Positions 8,697 through 17,157 are shown, counted from the first letter of the stretch. The stretch: DNA of 37,596 bases from Comamonadaceae bacterium (GCA_947447975.1 CANFLU010000030.1:1-37596); one strand, 5' to 3'. Made by a program: numbers and translations. Notes: generated by a model from the sequence alone, not told the origin.

Positions 8697-9851
8697 ATGC
8701 GTCGATTTTTTGGAAGTCTGGCAACAGCGATCTACCTACTGGCCATGCCGGCGCAGGGCCAGGAGACTGCCGCCAAGCCGGTCGCCGAAGTTTTAGCCCA
8801 GGACTTGCACGAAGAAGTGCTGCGTTTTCAGGCCACGGTCACAGATATGTTTGGCCGACAGGAGACCAAGTCGGTACCTGTCACGATTTACCGCCCGCCC
8901 GGCGCCGGCCCCTTCCCCTTGTTCGTGTTTAACCATGGCCGCGCGGTCGAGGCCAAGCGCGCGCAACAGGGACGTTACCGTCCAGAGGCACTGGCGCGCT
9001 ATCTGGTGGCGAAAGGCTTTGTCGTCATGGTGCCCAACCGCATTGGGTATTGGGAGACCTATGGAGGTTTTGACCCTGAATACAGCGGGTGTCGCAGCAT
9101 TGAGCCCATGTCTATGGCCGCCTCTGACCAGGTGTTAGCAACCCTTAGCTTTGCGCGTACCTTGCCCTATGTCGATACCTCGCGCTGGCTGGTGGGCGGA
9201 ATTTCTGTGGGCGGACTGACCTCGGTCGCCACCGTGGGACGCGCGCCCGAAGGATTGCTGGGCGGCATCAATTTTTCTGGTGGCACGGGAGGCAACCCGG
9301 ACCACAATCCGGGCAAGCCCTGCAACCCCTCAGCCACCAGCCAGTATTGGGGCAGTATTGCCAAATACGCCAAGGTGCCCATGGTCTGGCTGTATTGGGA
9401 GAACGATAAGTTCTGGGGCCCAAATAATCCGAAGCTTTGGCACCAAGCCTGGCAGGAGGGCGGCGGCCAAGCGCAGTATTTCGGTTTGGAGGCAGTGGGT
9501 GAGGATGGCCATGGCGGAATCAACCTCGATATGGACCACTGGTTGCCGGTCGTCGATCAGTTCTTGCAGACCTTGGGTTTTGATGCGCCGGCAATCGTAC
9601 GGACGCCGCCGCCCAGTGGTTTTGCCGATATCGCAGACACTGGCGTAGTGCCCGTGGGAACAGCGGGCAAAGCCGCCTATGCCAAGTTTTTAGAAATGTC
9701 CCTGCCGCGCGCATTCGCAGTGAGCAACAAAGGCGGATTTGGCTATGCCCGAGGCGACTATGCGCTTGGCCGGGCCGTGGGCTTTTGTCAGCGCAGTGGC
9801 AATCCTTGCAAGCTGTACGCGGTGGGCGAGGATGTGGTGTGGAAACCTTAG
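8697..9851 (+). CDS. Secreted alpha/beta hydrolase (dienelactone hydrolase-like) with C-terminal Cys-containing domain
   Basis: The 384-residue protein starts with a signal peptide (MRRFFGSLATAIYLLAMPAQG), so it is probably periplasmic or secreted. An alpha/beta hydrolase domain follows: VFNHGRAVE for the oxyanion loop and GGISVGGL holding the likely nucleophile serine. Candidate acid and histidine lie in YWENDKFWG and EDGHGGINLD. After a proline-containing linker, the last ~60 residues (PRAFAVSNKGGFGY to CQRSGNPCKLYAVGEDVVW) form a small separate module with two cysteines, perhaps a disulfide. I chose ATG 8697 with a CAGGGAG site; a TTG at 8667 would spoil the signal peptide. Substrate is unknown; the leucine operon context does not predict it. 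Confidence 0.75.
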   Translation: MRRFFGSLATAIYLLAMPAQGQETAAKPVAEVLAQDLHEEVLRFQATVTDMFGRQETKSVPVTIYRPPGAGPFPLFVFNHGRAVEAKRAQQGRYRPEALARYLVAKGFVVMVPNRIGYWETYGGFDPEYSGCRSIEPMSMAASDQVLATLSFARTLPYVDTSRWLVGGISVGGLTSVATVGRAPEGLLGGINFSGGTGGNPDHNPGKPCNPSATSQYWGSIAKYAKVPMVWLYWENDKFWGPNNPKLWHQAWQEGGGQAQYFGLEAVGEDGHGGINLDMDHWLPVVDQFLQTLGFDAPAIVRTPPPSGFADIADTGVVPVGTAGKAAYAKFLEMSLPRAFAVSNKGGFGYARGDYALGRAVGFCQRSGNPCKLYAVGEDVVWKP

Positions 9852-9950
9852 TCGGCTGCTTGCGCATTTGGGTGTTATTGACCAGTTACTGTATTGCACA
9901 TCATCACCGCATGCTGCGCCGGGAGTGCTTAGCTGGATGTACTGCGAACG

Positions 9951-9981
9951 CTTCGGGGCATACAGCTAACGCCCCATGAAG
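9951..9981. repeat. Hairpin between the hydrolase gene and mccA
   Basis: CTTC-GGGGC pairs with GCCCC-(AT)-GAAG around an 11-nt loop, giving a 9-bp stem with a 2-nt bulge, about 60 bases before mccA. No T-run follows. It could be an mRNA processing or stabilising structure that adjusts mccA relative to the upstream genes. The rest of the 189-base gap holds nothing else I can name. Confidence 0.35.
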
Positions 9982-10040
9982 CAGAATCCTGTAAATACCT
10001 TTTGCATCGCCGCGTCAACCCAATCCGCTGAAAGACCCCT

Positions 10041-12077
10041 ATGTTCACCAAAATTTTGATCGCCAACCGTGGCGAAATCGCCTGCCGGGTAGCGGCTACT
10101 GCACGGCGCATGGGCATCCGCACAGTCGCGGTGTATTCCGATGCGGACGCCACCGCCAAGCATGTGCAGGCCTGCGACGAGGCGGTACATATCGGCGGCA
10201 GCCCTGCGCGAGACAGCTATTTACGCTGGGAAAAAATCATCGAAGCGGCCAAGGCCACGGGCGCGCAAGCGGTGCATCCGGGCTATGGTTTTTTGAGCGA
10301 GAACACCGACTTTGCCCAGGCCTGCCTGGATGCTGGTTTAGTATTCATCGGTCCGCCACCAGCGGCCATCGAGGCCATGGGGCTGAAAGCAGCATCCAAG
10401 CAATTGATGGAACAGTCGGGCGTTCCCCTGGTACCGGGCTACCACGGCGCGGACCAGAACCCGCTCGTGTTGCAAGCAGCGGCCGATGCCATGGGTTACC
10501 CGGTATTGATCAAGGCTAGCGCGGGGGGCGGAGGCAAAGGCATGCGCGTGGTCGAGAAAGGCGCCGACTTTGCAGCCGCCTTGGCATCATGCCAGCGCGA
10601 AGCGAAAAACAGTTTTGGCAACGATGCGGTGCTGGTCGAAAAGTACGTGCAGCGTCCGCGCCATATTGAGATTCAAGTATTTGCCGATACGCATGGCAAC
10701 TGCGTGCATTTGTTTGAGCGCGATTGCTCGGTACAGCGCAGGCACCAAAAAGTATTGGAGGAAGCACCTGCCCCGGGCATGAGCGAGGTCTTACGCCAAC
10801 GCATGGGCGCTGCCGCCGTGGCAGCAGCACGTGCGGTGAACTATATAGGTGCGGGCACGGTGGAATTTATTGTCGAGCAAAGCGACTACGACCAGCCGGA
10901 GTCCATGCAGTTCTTCTTTATGGAGATGAACACACGCTTGCAGGTGGAGCATCCAGTAACCGAGGCGATAACCGGCCTGGACTTGGTGGAATGGCAGCTA
11001 CGCGTGGCCAGCGGCGAAGCACTGCCCTTGCGACAAGCCGACTTGCGCATCAACGGCCATGCCATCGAAGCGCGTATTTGCGCCGAGAACCCGGACCAGG
11101 ATTTTTTGCCCGCCACCGGCTCCATGGCGGTCTTTGGCTTACCGGCACACAGCAGCTTTGAACGCTCTGCGCTACGCGTCGATTCGGGTGTGTGCCAAGG
11201 CGATGCGATCAGCCCGTTTTACGACTCCATGGTGGCCAAGCTGATCGTGCATGGCGCCGACCGCGCGCAAGCCTTGGCGCGCATGGACGCTGCGCTGGCC
11301 CAAACGCATATCGTAGGTCTGAAGACCAATGTGCAGTTTTTACGGCAGGTAGTGCGCAGTGACTCCTTTGCCCGTGCACGGCTGGACACCGGCTTGATTG
11401 CGCGCGAAGCGGCGCAGCTTTTCCATCAAGAAACCGTGCCCCTTGCCTTGGCGGTGGGAGCATGGGTCGCACAGGTTTTGCACAGCCAGGCATGCGCCAC
11501 AAGTGCTCTGCCAGGCGCATGGCAAGACCCCTGGGCTGCGACCGACGCATGGCAATCACATGCGCCCATGCGCCGTGTCTTCGATCTGGAGGCTGATGGC
11601 CAAGCCCACAGCGCGGTACTGACCCAGGGCGCCGGTGGTGGATTGCAATTGCAATGCGCAGGCCTAGATGCTGCATTTGCCTATGCCGCCTTGCCCGAGG
11701 GCGCGATGGAAGTTTCGCTGAACGGGCAAAGGCAAACAGTACACGTGTACCTGCATGGCAGCCAGGTGCACGTGTTTACTGCACAGGGCGCGAGGCAATT
11801 GCAAGCGACAGACCGCCTGGCGCACGCGGCGGTGGCGCCAGCCGATGTCGGTCGCCTAAGCGCACCCATGCCAGGCAAGTTGCTGTCTTTTTCCGTGAAA
11901 GCCGGTGATACCGTACGCCAAGGCCAGGTGCTGGCCGTGATGGAGGCGATGAAGATGGAGCATCTCATCGTGGCCCCCGCTGACGCTTGCGTGGAAGAAC
12001 TGTTGTTTGCACCGGGCGATCAAGTGAGCGAGGGCGCGGAACTGCTGCGTATGCAAGCCCAGGCGCGCGCAAGCTAG
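10041..12077 (+). CDS. mccA: Methylcrotonyl-CoA carboxylase alpha subunit (biotin carboxylase + biotin carrier)
   Basis: The 678-residue protein has an N-terminal biotin carboxylase (FTKILIANRGEIACRV, HPGYGFLSEN, the ATP-grasp glycine loop KASAGGGGKGMRVV, and EMNTRLQVEHPVTE), a middle BT-type region (about 450-600) and a C-terminal biotinyl domain with EAMKMEH, where Lys638 is the biotinylation site. It carboxylates biotin with ATP and bicarbonate and hands it to MccB. Length fits the alpha subunit of acyl-CoA carboxylases, and the context (mccB, HMG-CoA lyase) points to leucine catabolism. A 189-base gap separates it from the upstream hydrolase gene. Confidence 0.94.
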   Translation: MFTKILIANRGEIACRVAATARRMGIRTVAVYSDADATAKHVQACDEAVHIGGSPARDSYLRWEKIIEAAKATGAQAVHPGYGFLSENTDFAQACLDAGLVFIGPPPAAIEAMGLKAASKQLMEQSGVPLVPGYHGADQNPLVLQAAADAMGYPVLIKASAGGGGKGMRVVEKGADFAAALASCQREAKNSFGNDAVLVEKYVQRPRHIEIQVFADTHGNCVHLFERDCSVQRRHQKVLEEAPAPGMSEVLRQRMGAAAVAAARAVNYIGAGTVEFIVEQSDYDQPESMQFFFMEMNTRLQVEHPVTEAITGLDLVEWQLRVASGEALPLRQADLRINGHAIEARICAENPDQDFLPATGSMAVFGLPAHSSFERSALRVDSGVCQGDAISPFYDSMVAKLIVHGADRAQALARMDAALAQTHIVGLKTNVQFLRQVVRSDSFARARLDTGLIAREAAQLFHQETVPLALAVGAWVAQVLHSQACATSALPGAWQDPWAATDAWQSHAPMRRVFDLEADGQAHSAVLTQGAGGGLQLQCAGLDAAFAYAALPEGAMEVSLNGQRQTVHVYLHGSQVHVFTAQGARQLQATDRLAHAAVAPADVGRLSAPMPGKLLSFSVKAGDTVRQGQVLAVMEAMKMEHLIVAPADACVEELLFAPGDQVSEGAELLRMQAQARAS

Positions 12078-12219
12078 CTCGGTGATGCAAAGCCCTATGC
12101 AGTCAATTCGCAGTCCCGGGCCATGACCTTGGTCGCTTTTGGCCGGTTTTACGAAAATTTCCGCCCAGCGCCCGACATCATTCACGCGCTTTTTTGTAAT
12201 CACCACAAGGATTTTTCGC

Positions 12220-13137
12220 ATGCGTATTAGTTTTTGCGCGCAAACCGATCCCGCCCCCTGGCTGGCGGCTTTGCGGCAGCATTTGCCAGAGGCTCAGGTG
12301 GAGGTGTGGCACGGCGGCGCAGCACGCGCTGACTACGCCATGGTGTGGGCGCCACCGCAGCAGTTTTTTGACGAGCAGACGGCGCTCAAAGCCTTATTCA
12401 ATATGGGTGCCGGTGTCGATGCTTTGCTGCAACGTGACATGCGCGCCGACCTGCCTATCGTGCGCCTCAATGACGCGGGCATGGGCGTGCAAATGGCCGA
12501 GTACGTGTGCCATGCGCTGATTCGCCACACCCGCGACTTTGCCCTGTTTGAAACCCAGGCGCTGCAAGGCCTGTGGCAGGAGCCGCCGGTACTGGACCGG
12601 GCCGATTTTCCAGTTGGTATTTTGGGCCTGGGCGTTTTGGGCGAGCACGTAGCGCGCGCGGTGCAGCACTTTGGTTTTCCGGTGCTGGGCTGGAGCCGCA
12701 CAGAACGCCGTTTGGACGGGGTGCGCTGCTTGCACGGGCAGGCGCAACTTGCAGAGTTTTTGGCAGGCACGCGCGTGCTGGTGAATTTGCTGCCTTTGAC
12801 GCCACAGACCGAAAACCTGCTGAACATGGCCACCTTATCCCAGTTGCGGCCCGGCGCCTACCTGATCAATATCGCGCGCGGCAGGCATGTGGTGGATGAA
12901 GACTTGCTCGCACTGCTCGATAGCGGGCACATCGCCGGTGCTACGCTGGACGTGTTTCGCACCGAGCCGCTGCCTACGGAGCACGCGTTTTGGCGCCACC
13001 CGCGTGTAACGGTCACGCCCCATATCGCCGGGCGGACCATTCTGCAAGACACCGTGCAGCAAATCGCAAGCAAAATCGCGGCGCTGCAAAAGGGCGAGCA
13101 AATTGAAGGCCTAGTAGACCGGGCGCGCGGGTATTGA
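12220..13137 (+). CDS. ghrA: Glyoxylate/hydroxypyruvate reductase A-like D-2-hydroxyacid dehydrogenase
   Basis: The 305-residue protein belongs to the D-isomer 2-hydroxyacid dehydrogenases. The NAD(P) motif GLGVLG is at residues 136-141 (VGILGLGVLGEHVARA), the catalytic-arginine region is LINIARGRHVVDEDLL, and the histidine lies in VTVTPHIAG. GhrA-type enzymes reduce glyoxylate and hydroxypyruvate with NADPH. ATG 12220 (MRISFCAQTD) matches GhrA N-termini; an in-frame start at 12139 would add 27 residues that look like translated leader. A weak AAGG site is present. It sits between mccA and HMG-CoA lyase, but no role in leucine breakdown is established, so it may simply share transcription. 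Confidence 0.85.
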   Translation: MRISFCAQTDPAPWLAALRQHLPEAQVEVWHGGAARADYAMVWAPPQQFFDEQTALKALFNMGAGVDALLQRDMRADLPIVRLNDAGMGVQMAEYVCHALIRHTRDFALFETQALQGLWQEPPVLDRADFPVGILGLGVLGEHVARAVQHFGFPVLGWSRTERRLDGVRCLHGQAQLAEFLAGTRVLVNLLPLTPQTENLLNMATLSQLRPGAYLINIARGRHVVDEDLLALLDSGHIAGATLDVFRTEPLPTEHAFWRHPRVTVTPHIAGRTILQDTVQQIASKIAALQKGEQIEGLVDRARGY

Positions 13138-13281
13138 GCGGACCGCGGTGGCAGGACCCTGGCACCAAGCAGGTGCATCAAGGCCAACAACACTGCAAAG
13201 GCCCTAAAAATTTGGCTGCTTGTGATGCGAGCCAAGTGCCAGCGATGACCTGACGGGCTGCATAGCTTTTGCCACTCGCGG

Positions 13282-13287
13282 GATAAT
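13282..13287 (+). promoter_or_regulatory. Candidate -10 box upstream of HMG-CoA lyase (GATAAT)
   Basis: GATAAT matches the -10 consensus at five of six positions and lies 21 bases before the lyase ATG, in a 171-base gap after ghrA. No good -35 is evident. It would give a short leader. The rest of this gap shows no terminator or repeat that I trust. Confidence 0.3.
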
Positions 13288-13308
13288 CAGCCTTCACCCC
13301 ATCGCCCT

Positions 13309-14223
13309 ATGCATTACCCCACCACCGTACAACTCATAGACGTCGGCCCCCGCGACGGGCTGCAAAACGAAAAGCAGCCGGTACCGGCTGCCGTCAAGAT
13401 CGAGCTGGTCCACCGCTTGCAAGCGGCGGGCTTGCGCGGCATTGAGGTGACCAGTTTTGTCAGCCCCAAGTGGGTGCCGCAAATGGCGGACAACGCACAG
13501 GTGATGGCCGGCTTGCAGCGCCAAAGCGGCGTGTGCTATTCCGTGCTGACGCCCAATATGCAAGGACTGGAAGCGGCACTCGCGTCACAGCCTGACGAAA
13601 TCGTGGTCTTTGCCGCTGCCAGCGAAGCCTTCAGCCGCAAGAACATCAATTGCTCTATCGCTGAAAGTATGGACCGCTTTGCGCCTGTGGTGCAAGCAGC
13701 GCTAGCCACTGGCATACGCGTACGTGGCGCCATGTCCTGTACCGTGGGTTGCCCTTATGAAGGTGAGATAGCGCCCGAGCGGGTGGGCTACCTGGCGGGC
13801 CTGATGCGCGGCATTGGCGTGCAGCACATCGGCGTTGCCGACACCATTGGCGTGGGCACGCCGCGCCAAGTGCAGGCCGCGTTTGAAGCGACTTTGCAGC
13901 ATTTTTCATTGTCCGAGGTGTCCGGCCATTTTCATGACACCTATGGCCAGGCGCTAGCCAATACCTTGGCTGCGATGGAGATGGGCGTCTACCAGTTTGA
14001 CGCCTCGGTGGCTGGCCTGGGTGGCTGCCCTTTTGCCAAAGGCGCGACCGGTAATGTCGCCACCGAGGACGTGGTGTATATGTTGCACGGCATGGGCATA
14101 GACACCGGCATTGATCTAGATTTGCTGATAGATGCCGGGGTATTTATCAGCGACTACTTGCAAAGACCCAGCGGCTCGCGCGCAGCACGTGCCCTGTTGA
14201 CGCGGCGTGGAGCACCCACATGA
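13309..14223 (+). CDS. mvaB: Hydroxymethylglutaryl-CoA lyase
   Basis: The 304-residue TIM-barrel protein has the family signatures DVGPRDGLQNE near the N-terminus, the divalent-metal region GHFHDTYGQALAN and the active-site loop GLGGCPFAKGATGN with catalytic Cys240. It cleaves 3-hydroxy-3-methylglutaryl-CoA to acetyl-CoA and acetoacetate, the last step of leucine degradation, directly downstream of the methylcrotonyl-CoA carboxylase reactions. Its stop overlaps the start of the next gene by four bases (ATGA), implying translational coupling. No clear Shine-Dalgarno box precedes its ATG. Confidence 0.95.
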   Translation: MHYPTTVQLIDVGPRDGLQNEKQPVPAAVKIELVHRLQAAGLRGIEVTSFVSPKWVPQMADNAQVMAGLQRQSGVCYSVLTPNMQGLEAALASQPDEIVVFAAASEAFSRKNINCSIAESMDRFAPVVQAALATGIRVRGAMSCTVGCPYEGEIAPERVGYLAGLMRGIGVQHIGVADTIGVGTPRQVQAAFEATLQHFSLSEVSGHFHDTYGQALANTLAAMEMGVYQFDASVAGLGGCPFAKGATGNVATEDVVYMLHGMGIDTGIDLDLLIDAGVFISDYLQRPSGSRAARALLTRRGAPT

Positions 14224-14504
14224 TGGACCAGACCCGACCCGCGCGACCTGACCGGACTGCACGGCGGCGCGACCCCGTGCGCATGTACAAAGAGCTGCTG
14301 GCTGCGCGCGTTCCCGAAGCATTGGCGTCGCGCTATGCGCCGCCATCGCCTTGCATCTCGGTGTGCAAGATCGCCCCTGACAGCGGCCTGTGCTACGGAT
14401 GTTTGCGCACCTTAGAGGAGATCGGCGCCTGGGCCAACAGCGATGATGATGAAAAACGCGCGGTCTGGGGCAAGATCGCGCAGCGCTTGGAGGCCGCACC
14501 ATGA
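14220..14504 (+). CDS. DUF1289 family protein
   Basis: This is a 94-residue protein. The N-terminal third is arginine-rich and variable, followed by the DUF1289 core SPCISVCKIAPDSGLCYGCLRT, whose four cysteines (C-x3-C then C-x2-C) suggest a small metal-binding module, and a tryptophan-containing helix ending (EEIGAW, VWGKI). The family's function is not established; Fe-S or zinc binding is my inference. It overlaps HMG-CoA lyase by ATGA at its start and the next gene by ATGA at its end, so three genes form one translationally coupled unit. MMD and an internal ATG at 14283 are alternative starts; the overlap favours 14220. Confidence 0.85.
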   Translation: MMDQTRPARPDRTARRRDPVRMYKELLAARVPEALASRYAPPSPCISVCKIAPDSGLCYGCLRTLEEIGAWANSDDDEKRAVWGKIAQRLEAAP

Positions 14505-15145
14505 AACCCATCCGTTTTTACCTGGACTTTATTTCGCCCTATGCCTATCTGGCATTTGTGGAACTGCCTCGCGCGCTGGAAGGCCTCAGCTACGCCGTGC
14601 AATACCAGCCGGTGCTGTTTGGTGGGCTGCTTAAACACAATAGCAACCTGGGCCCGGCTGAAGTGCCCATGAAGCGCGAATGGGTGTACCGCCAGTCGCA
14701 ATGGCTGGCGCGGCGCCAAGGCACGGTGCTGGACTTACCGGCCGCGCATCCTTTCAATCCATTAGGCCTTTTGCGTCTGGCCGTGGCTAGCGACGCCGAG
14801 GGCTACCCGAACCGCTATGTGTGTGAAACCATCTTCCGCCACGTATGGGAAGGTGGTGCGGACGCTGCCGATGCACAGCGTTTACAAATCCTTACCGAGC
14901 AACTCGCACCCGCGCGCGATCCGCGTTCGGATGAAGTGAAACAACAGCTCAGCGCGCACACCGCCCATGCTTTGTCACAAGGGGTATTTGGTGTGCCTTC
15001 GTACCAGGTCGATGACAAGGTGTTTTGGGGCATGGATGCCTTGCCGATGTTGCGTGCTTATTTGGAAGACCCAAGCAGCATTTCCGATTCCGCTTGGCAG
15101 GCTGCAAAAGACCTGCCGTCGGGCATCACACGCGCAAATCGCTAA
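14501..15145 (+). CDS. 2-hydroxychromene-2-carboxylate isomerase family protein (DsbA/kappa-GST fold)
   Basis: The 214-residue protein begins KPIRFYLDFISPYAYLAF, the hallmark of the HCCA isomerase/kappa-class glutathione transferase group, with Ser12 at the glutathione-contact position. A helical insert follows, then FGVPSYQVDDKVFWGMDALPML with the cis-proline motif. Characterised members isomerise 2-hydroxychromene-2-carboxylate in naphthalene degradation with glutathione as cofactor, but many homologues act on unknown substrates. No aromatic-degradation genes are nearby. The ATGA overlap with the DUF1289 gene indicates co-expression with HMG-CoA lyase. Substrate is unassigned. Confidence 0.85.
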   Translation: MKPIRFYLDFISPYAYLAFVELPRALEGLSYAVQYQPVLFGGLLKHNSNLGPAEVPMKREWVYRQSQWLARRQGTVLDLPAAHPFNPLGLLRLAVASDAEGYPNRYVCETIFRHVWEGGADAADAQRLQILTEQLAPARDPRSDEVKQQLSAHTAHALSQGVFGVPSYQVDDKVFWGMDALPMLRAYLEDPSSISDSAWQAAKDLPSGITRANR

Positions 15146-15177
15146 ATTGCCGCATGGCGGAAGCCAACGCGAGGGTT

Positions 15178-15193
15178 TGACCTTAGTTGGTCA
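15178..15193. promoter_or_regulatory. Palindromic operator-like site upstream of the MHS transporter
   Basis: TGACC-ttagtt-GGTCA is a perfect 5+5 inverted repeat with a 6-bp centre, overlapping a TTGACC hexamer that could be a -35 box. It lies 117 bases before the transporter start. The layout suits a dimeric repressor site. The regulator is unknown and none is encoded next to it. Confidence 0.3.
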
Positions 15194-15272
15194 GTATGGG
15201 GTAAGTTTGACGCAAGCCCCTGTTATTTTCACGTAAGAGCAGGGTCAGTGCCTTCTCCAAGAATACAGACAT

Positions 15273-15291
15273 CTCCCGGCGCGGGAGTTTT
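15273..15291 (+). terminator. Terminator or attenuator hairpin just before the transporter start
   Basis: CTCCCG pairs with CGGGAG around a GCG loop and is followed by TTTT. It lies 18 bases upstream of the transporter ATG. It may end transcripts from the leucine block or act as an attenuator in the transporter leader. The T-run is short, so efficiency is uncertain. Confidence 0.5.
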
Positions 15292-15309
15292 CAATGATTG
15301 GAGACACCT

Positions 15310-17070
15310 ATGGCTACAGCAGAAGCACGCCCCATGTCCGCAGAAGAGAAGAAGGTTATCTTCGCTTCCTCTTTGGGCACGGTTTTCGAGTGGTACGACT
15401 TTTACCTTTACGGCTCTTTAGCAGCCATCATTGCGAAACAGTTTTTCAGCGGCTTAGATGAAGGCTCCGCCTTTATTTTTGCGCTCTTGGCTTTCGCCGC
15501 CGGATTTATCGTGCGCCCCTTCGGCGCGATTTTCTTTGGCCGCCTGGGCGACATGATTGGACGCAAGTACACCTTCCTGGTGACCATCCTGATCATGGGC
15601 TCTTCGACCTTCTTTGTGGGTATATTGCCCAACTACGCCGCCTGGGGCGCAGCCGCACCGATTATCTTGATCGCGCTACGCCTGTTGCAAGGTCTGGCAC
15701 TCGGTGGTGAGTACGGGGGTGCTGCCACGTATGTGGCCGAACATGCGCCGCATGGCAAGCGGGGTGCTTACACCTCGTGGATTCAAACCACAGCGACCTT
15801 GGGCTTGTTCCTGAGCTTGATGGTGATTCTGGGCACCCGTACGGCCATCGGCGAAGAAGCCTTTGCCGATTGGGGGTGGCGCGTTCCTTTCATCGTGTCC
15901 ATCCTATTGCTAGCCGTTTCGGTGTACATCCGTATGAGCATGAATGAGTCGCCCGCTTTCGCCAAAATGAAAGCCGAAGGCAAAACCTCCAAAGCGCCTT
16001 TGAGTGAGTCTTTTGGCGAATGGAAAAACCTGAAGATTGTGATCTTGGCCCTGGTCGGCTTGACCGCAGGCCAGGCCGTGGTTTGGTATTCGGGCCAGTT
16101 TTATGCGCTGTTCTTCCTGACGCAGGCGCTCAAAGTCGACGGGCCGACCGCCAACGTCATGATCGCGATCTCTCTGATAATTGGTACACCCTTCTTCATT
16201 GTGTTTGGTGCGCTATCGGACAAGATTGGCCGCAAGCCCATCATTCTGGCCGGTTGCTTTTTGGCTGCCGTCACCTACTTCCCGGTGTTTACCGCCCTGA
16301 CCAAAGCTGCCAACCCGGATCTGGCCGCCGCACAAGCTGCCGCTAAGGTGACTGTGACGGCGGATCCAGCCGAGTGCTCCTTCCAGTTCAACCCGACGGG
16401 TACCAAAAAGTTTACTTCGTCTTGCGACATTGCCAAGCAAAAATTGGCTTCGGCATCGGTGAGCTATGACAATCTGGTTGCCCCGGCGGGTCAAGCTGCG
16501 GTCATCAAAGTGGGTGATACCGAAGTGACGACCGTGGTGACGCCAGAAGACATCGCGGCAGCCAAAACGGCGGCCGAAGCCAAGTTGGAAGCGCTCAATG
16601 CCGCAGATCCTAAAGATCCCAAAGCCATTGCAGCAGCTAGCGCTAGTGTCAAGGCCTTGAGCGGTGAAAAAACCGCCAAGGACGCCACCTTCTCTGGGAA
16701 GTTGTCGGCAGCCCTCAAAGCGGCTGGTTACCCCGCGAAAGCAGATATGGCGAAGTTTGACAAAGTCTCTGTGGTCATCATCTTGACCTACCTGGTGATT
16801 TTGGTGACCATGGTGTACGGCCCCATCGCAGCGATGCTTGTAGAAATGTTCCCCACGCGTATCCGCTACACCTCCATGAGCCTGCCCTACCACATTGGCA
16901 ACGGCTGGTTCGGCGGCTTGCTGCCCACCACCGCGTTTGCCATCGTGGCGCAGACCGGCAATATGTACAACGGCTTGTGGTACCCGATCATCATCGCGGG
17001 CGCTACGGTGGTCATTGGTGGCTTGTTCATCAAGGAAACCAAGGACGTGGATATTTACGCCAACGACTGA
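15310..17070 (+). CDS. MFS transporter, metabolite:H+ symporter (MHS) type, with large periplasmic insert
   Basis: The 586-residue protein has twelve predicted membrane segments and MHS hallmarks: SLGTVFEWYDFYLYG in TM1, GRLGDMIGRKYTF between TM2 and TM3, RLLQGLALGGEYGGA in TM4, and GALSDKIGRKP after TM8. The group imports organic acids or compatible solutes with protons; the substrate cannot be told from sequence. Residues about 336-484 form an Ala/Lys/Thr-rich hydrophilic insert between TM9 and TM10, periplasmic by the usual topology, with two cysteines (AECSF and SSCDI). Ordinary MHS proteins are about 430-450 residues, so the insert explains the length. ATG 15310 follows a GGAGA box; the upstream TTG is unlikely to be the start. 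Confidence 0.88.
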   Translation: MATAEARPMSAEEKKVIFASSLGTVFEWYDFYLYGSLAAIIAKQFFSGLDEGSAFIFALLAFAAGFIVRPFGAIFFGRLGDMIGRKYTFLVTILIMGSSTFFVGILPNYAAWGAAAPIILIALRLLQGLALGGEYGGAATYVAEHAPHGKRGAYTSWIQTTATLGLFLSLMVILGTRTAIGEEAFADWGWRVPFIVSILLLAVSVYIRMSMNESPAFAKMKAEGKTSKAPLSESFGEWKNLKIVILALVGLTAGQAVVWYSGQFYALFFLTQALKVDGPTANVMIAISLIIGTPFFIVFGALSDKIGRKPIILAGCFLAAVTYFPVFTALTKAANPDLAAAQAAAKVTVTADPAECSFQFNPTGTKKFTSSCDIAKQKLASASVSYDNLVAPAGQAAVIKVGDTEVTTVVTPEDIAAAKTAAEAKLEALNAADPKDPKAIAAASASVKALSGEKTAKDATFSGKLSAALKAAGYPAKADMAKFDKVSVVIILTYLVILVTMVYGPIAAMLVEMFPTRIRYTSMSLPYHIGNGWFGGLLPTTAFAIVAQTGNMYNGLWYPIIIAGATVVIGGLFIKETKDVDIYAND

Positions 17071-17090
17071 TCAACATGTAACTAAGGTGT

Positions 17091-17109
17091 TCCCGGTATG
17101 GCGCCGGGA
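17091..17109 (+). repeat. Hairpin after the transporter gene
   Basis: TCCCGG pairs with CCGGGA around a 7-nt loop, 21 bases after the transporter stop and 10 bases before the terminator hairpin. It has no T-run and probably serves as a 3' stabiliser in tandem with the terminator. Confidence 0.4.
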
Positions 17110-17118
17110 CGCCGGACG

Positions 17119-17145
17119 GGCCCTCGTTCTGAGGGCCTATTTTTT
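17119..17145 (+). terminator. Rho-independent terminator after the transporter gene
   Basis: A 7-bp GC-rich stem (GGCCCTC / GAGGGCC) with a GTTCT loop is followed by TATTTTTT. It lies 12 bases before the small-protein ATG, so the ribosome site of that gene starts right after the T-run. Expression of the small gene therefore depends on read-through. Confidence 0.85.
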
Positions 17146-17157
17146 GGGAGAAACACG

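Noticed and set aside
12139..12219. An N-terminal extension of the GhrA-like reductase by 27 residues
   Set aside because: The extension has no family similarity, and ATG 12220 gives the usual N-terminus and length.
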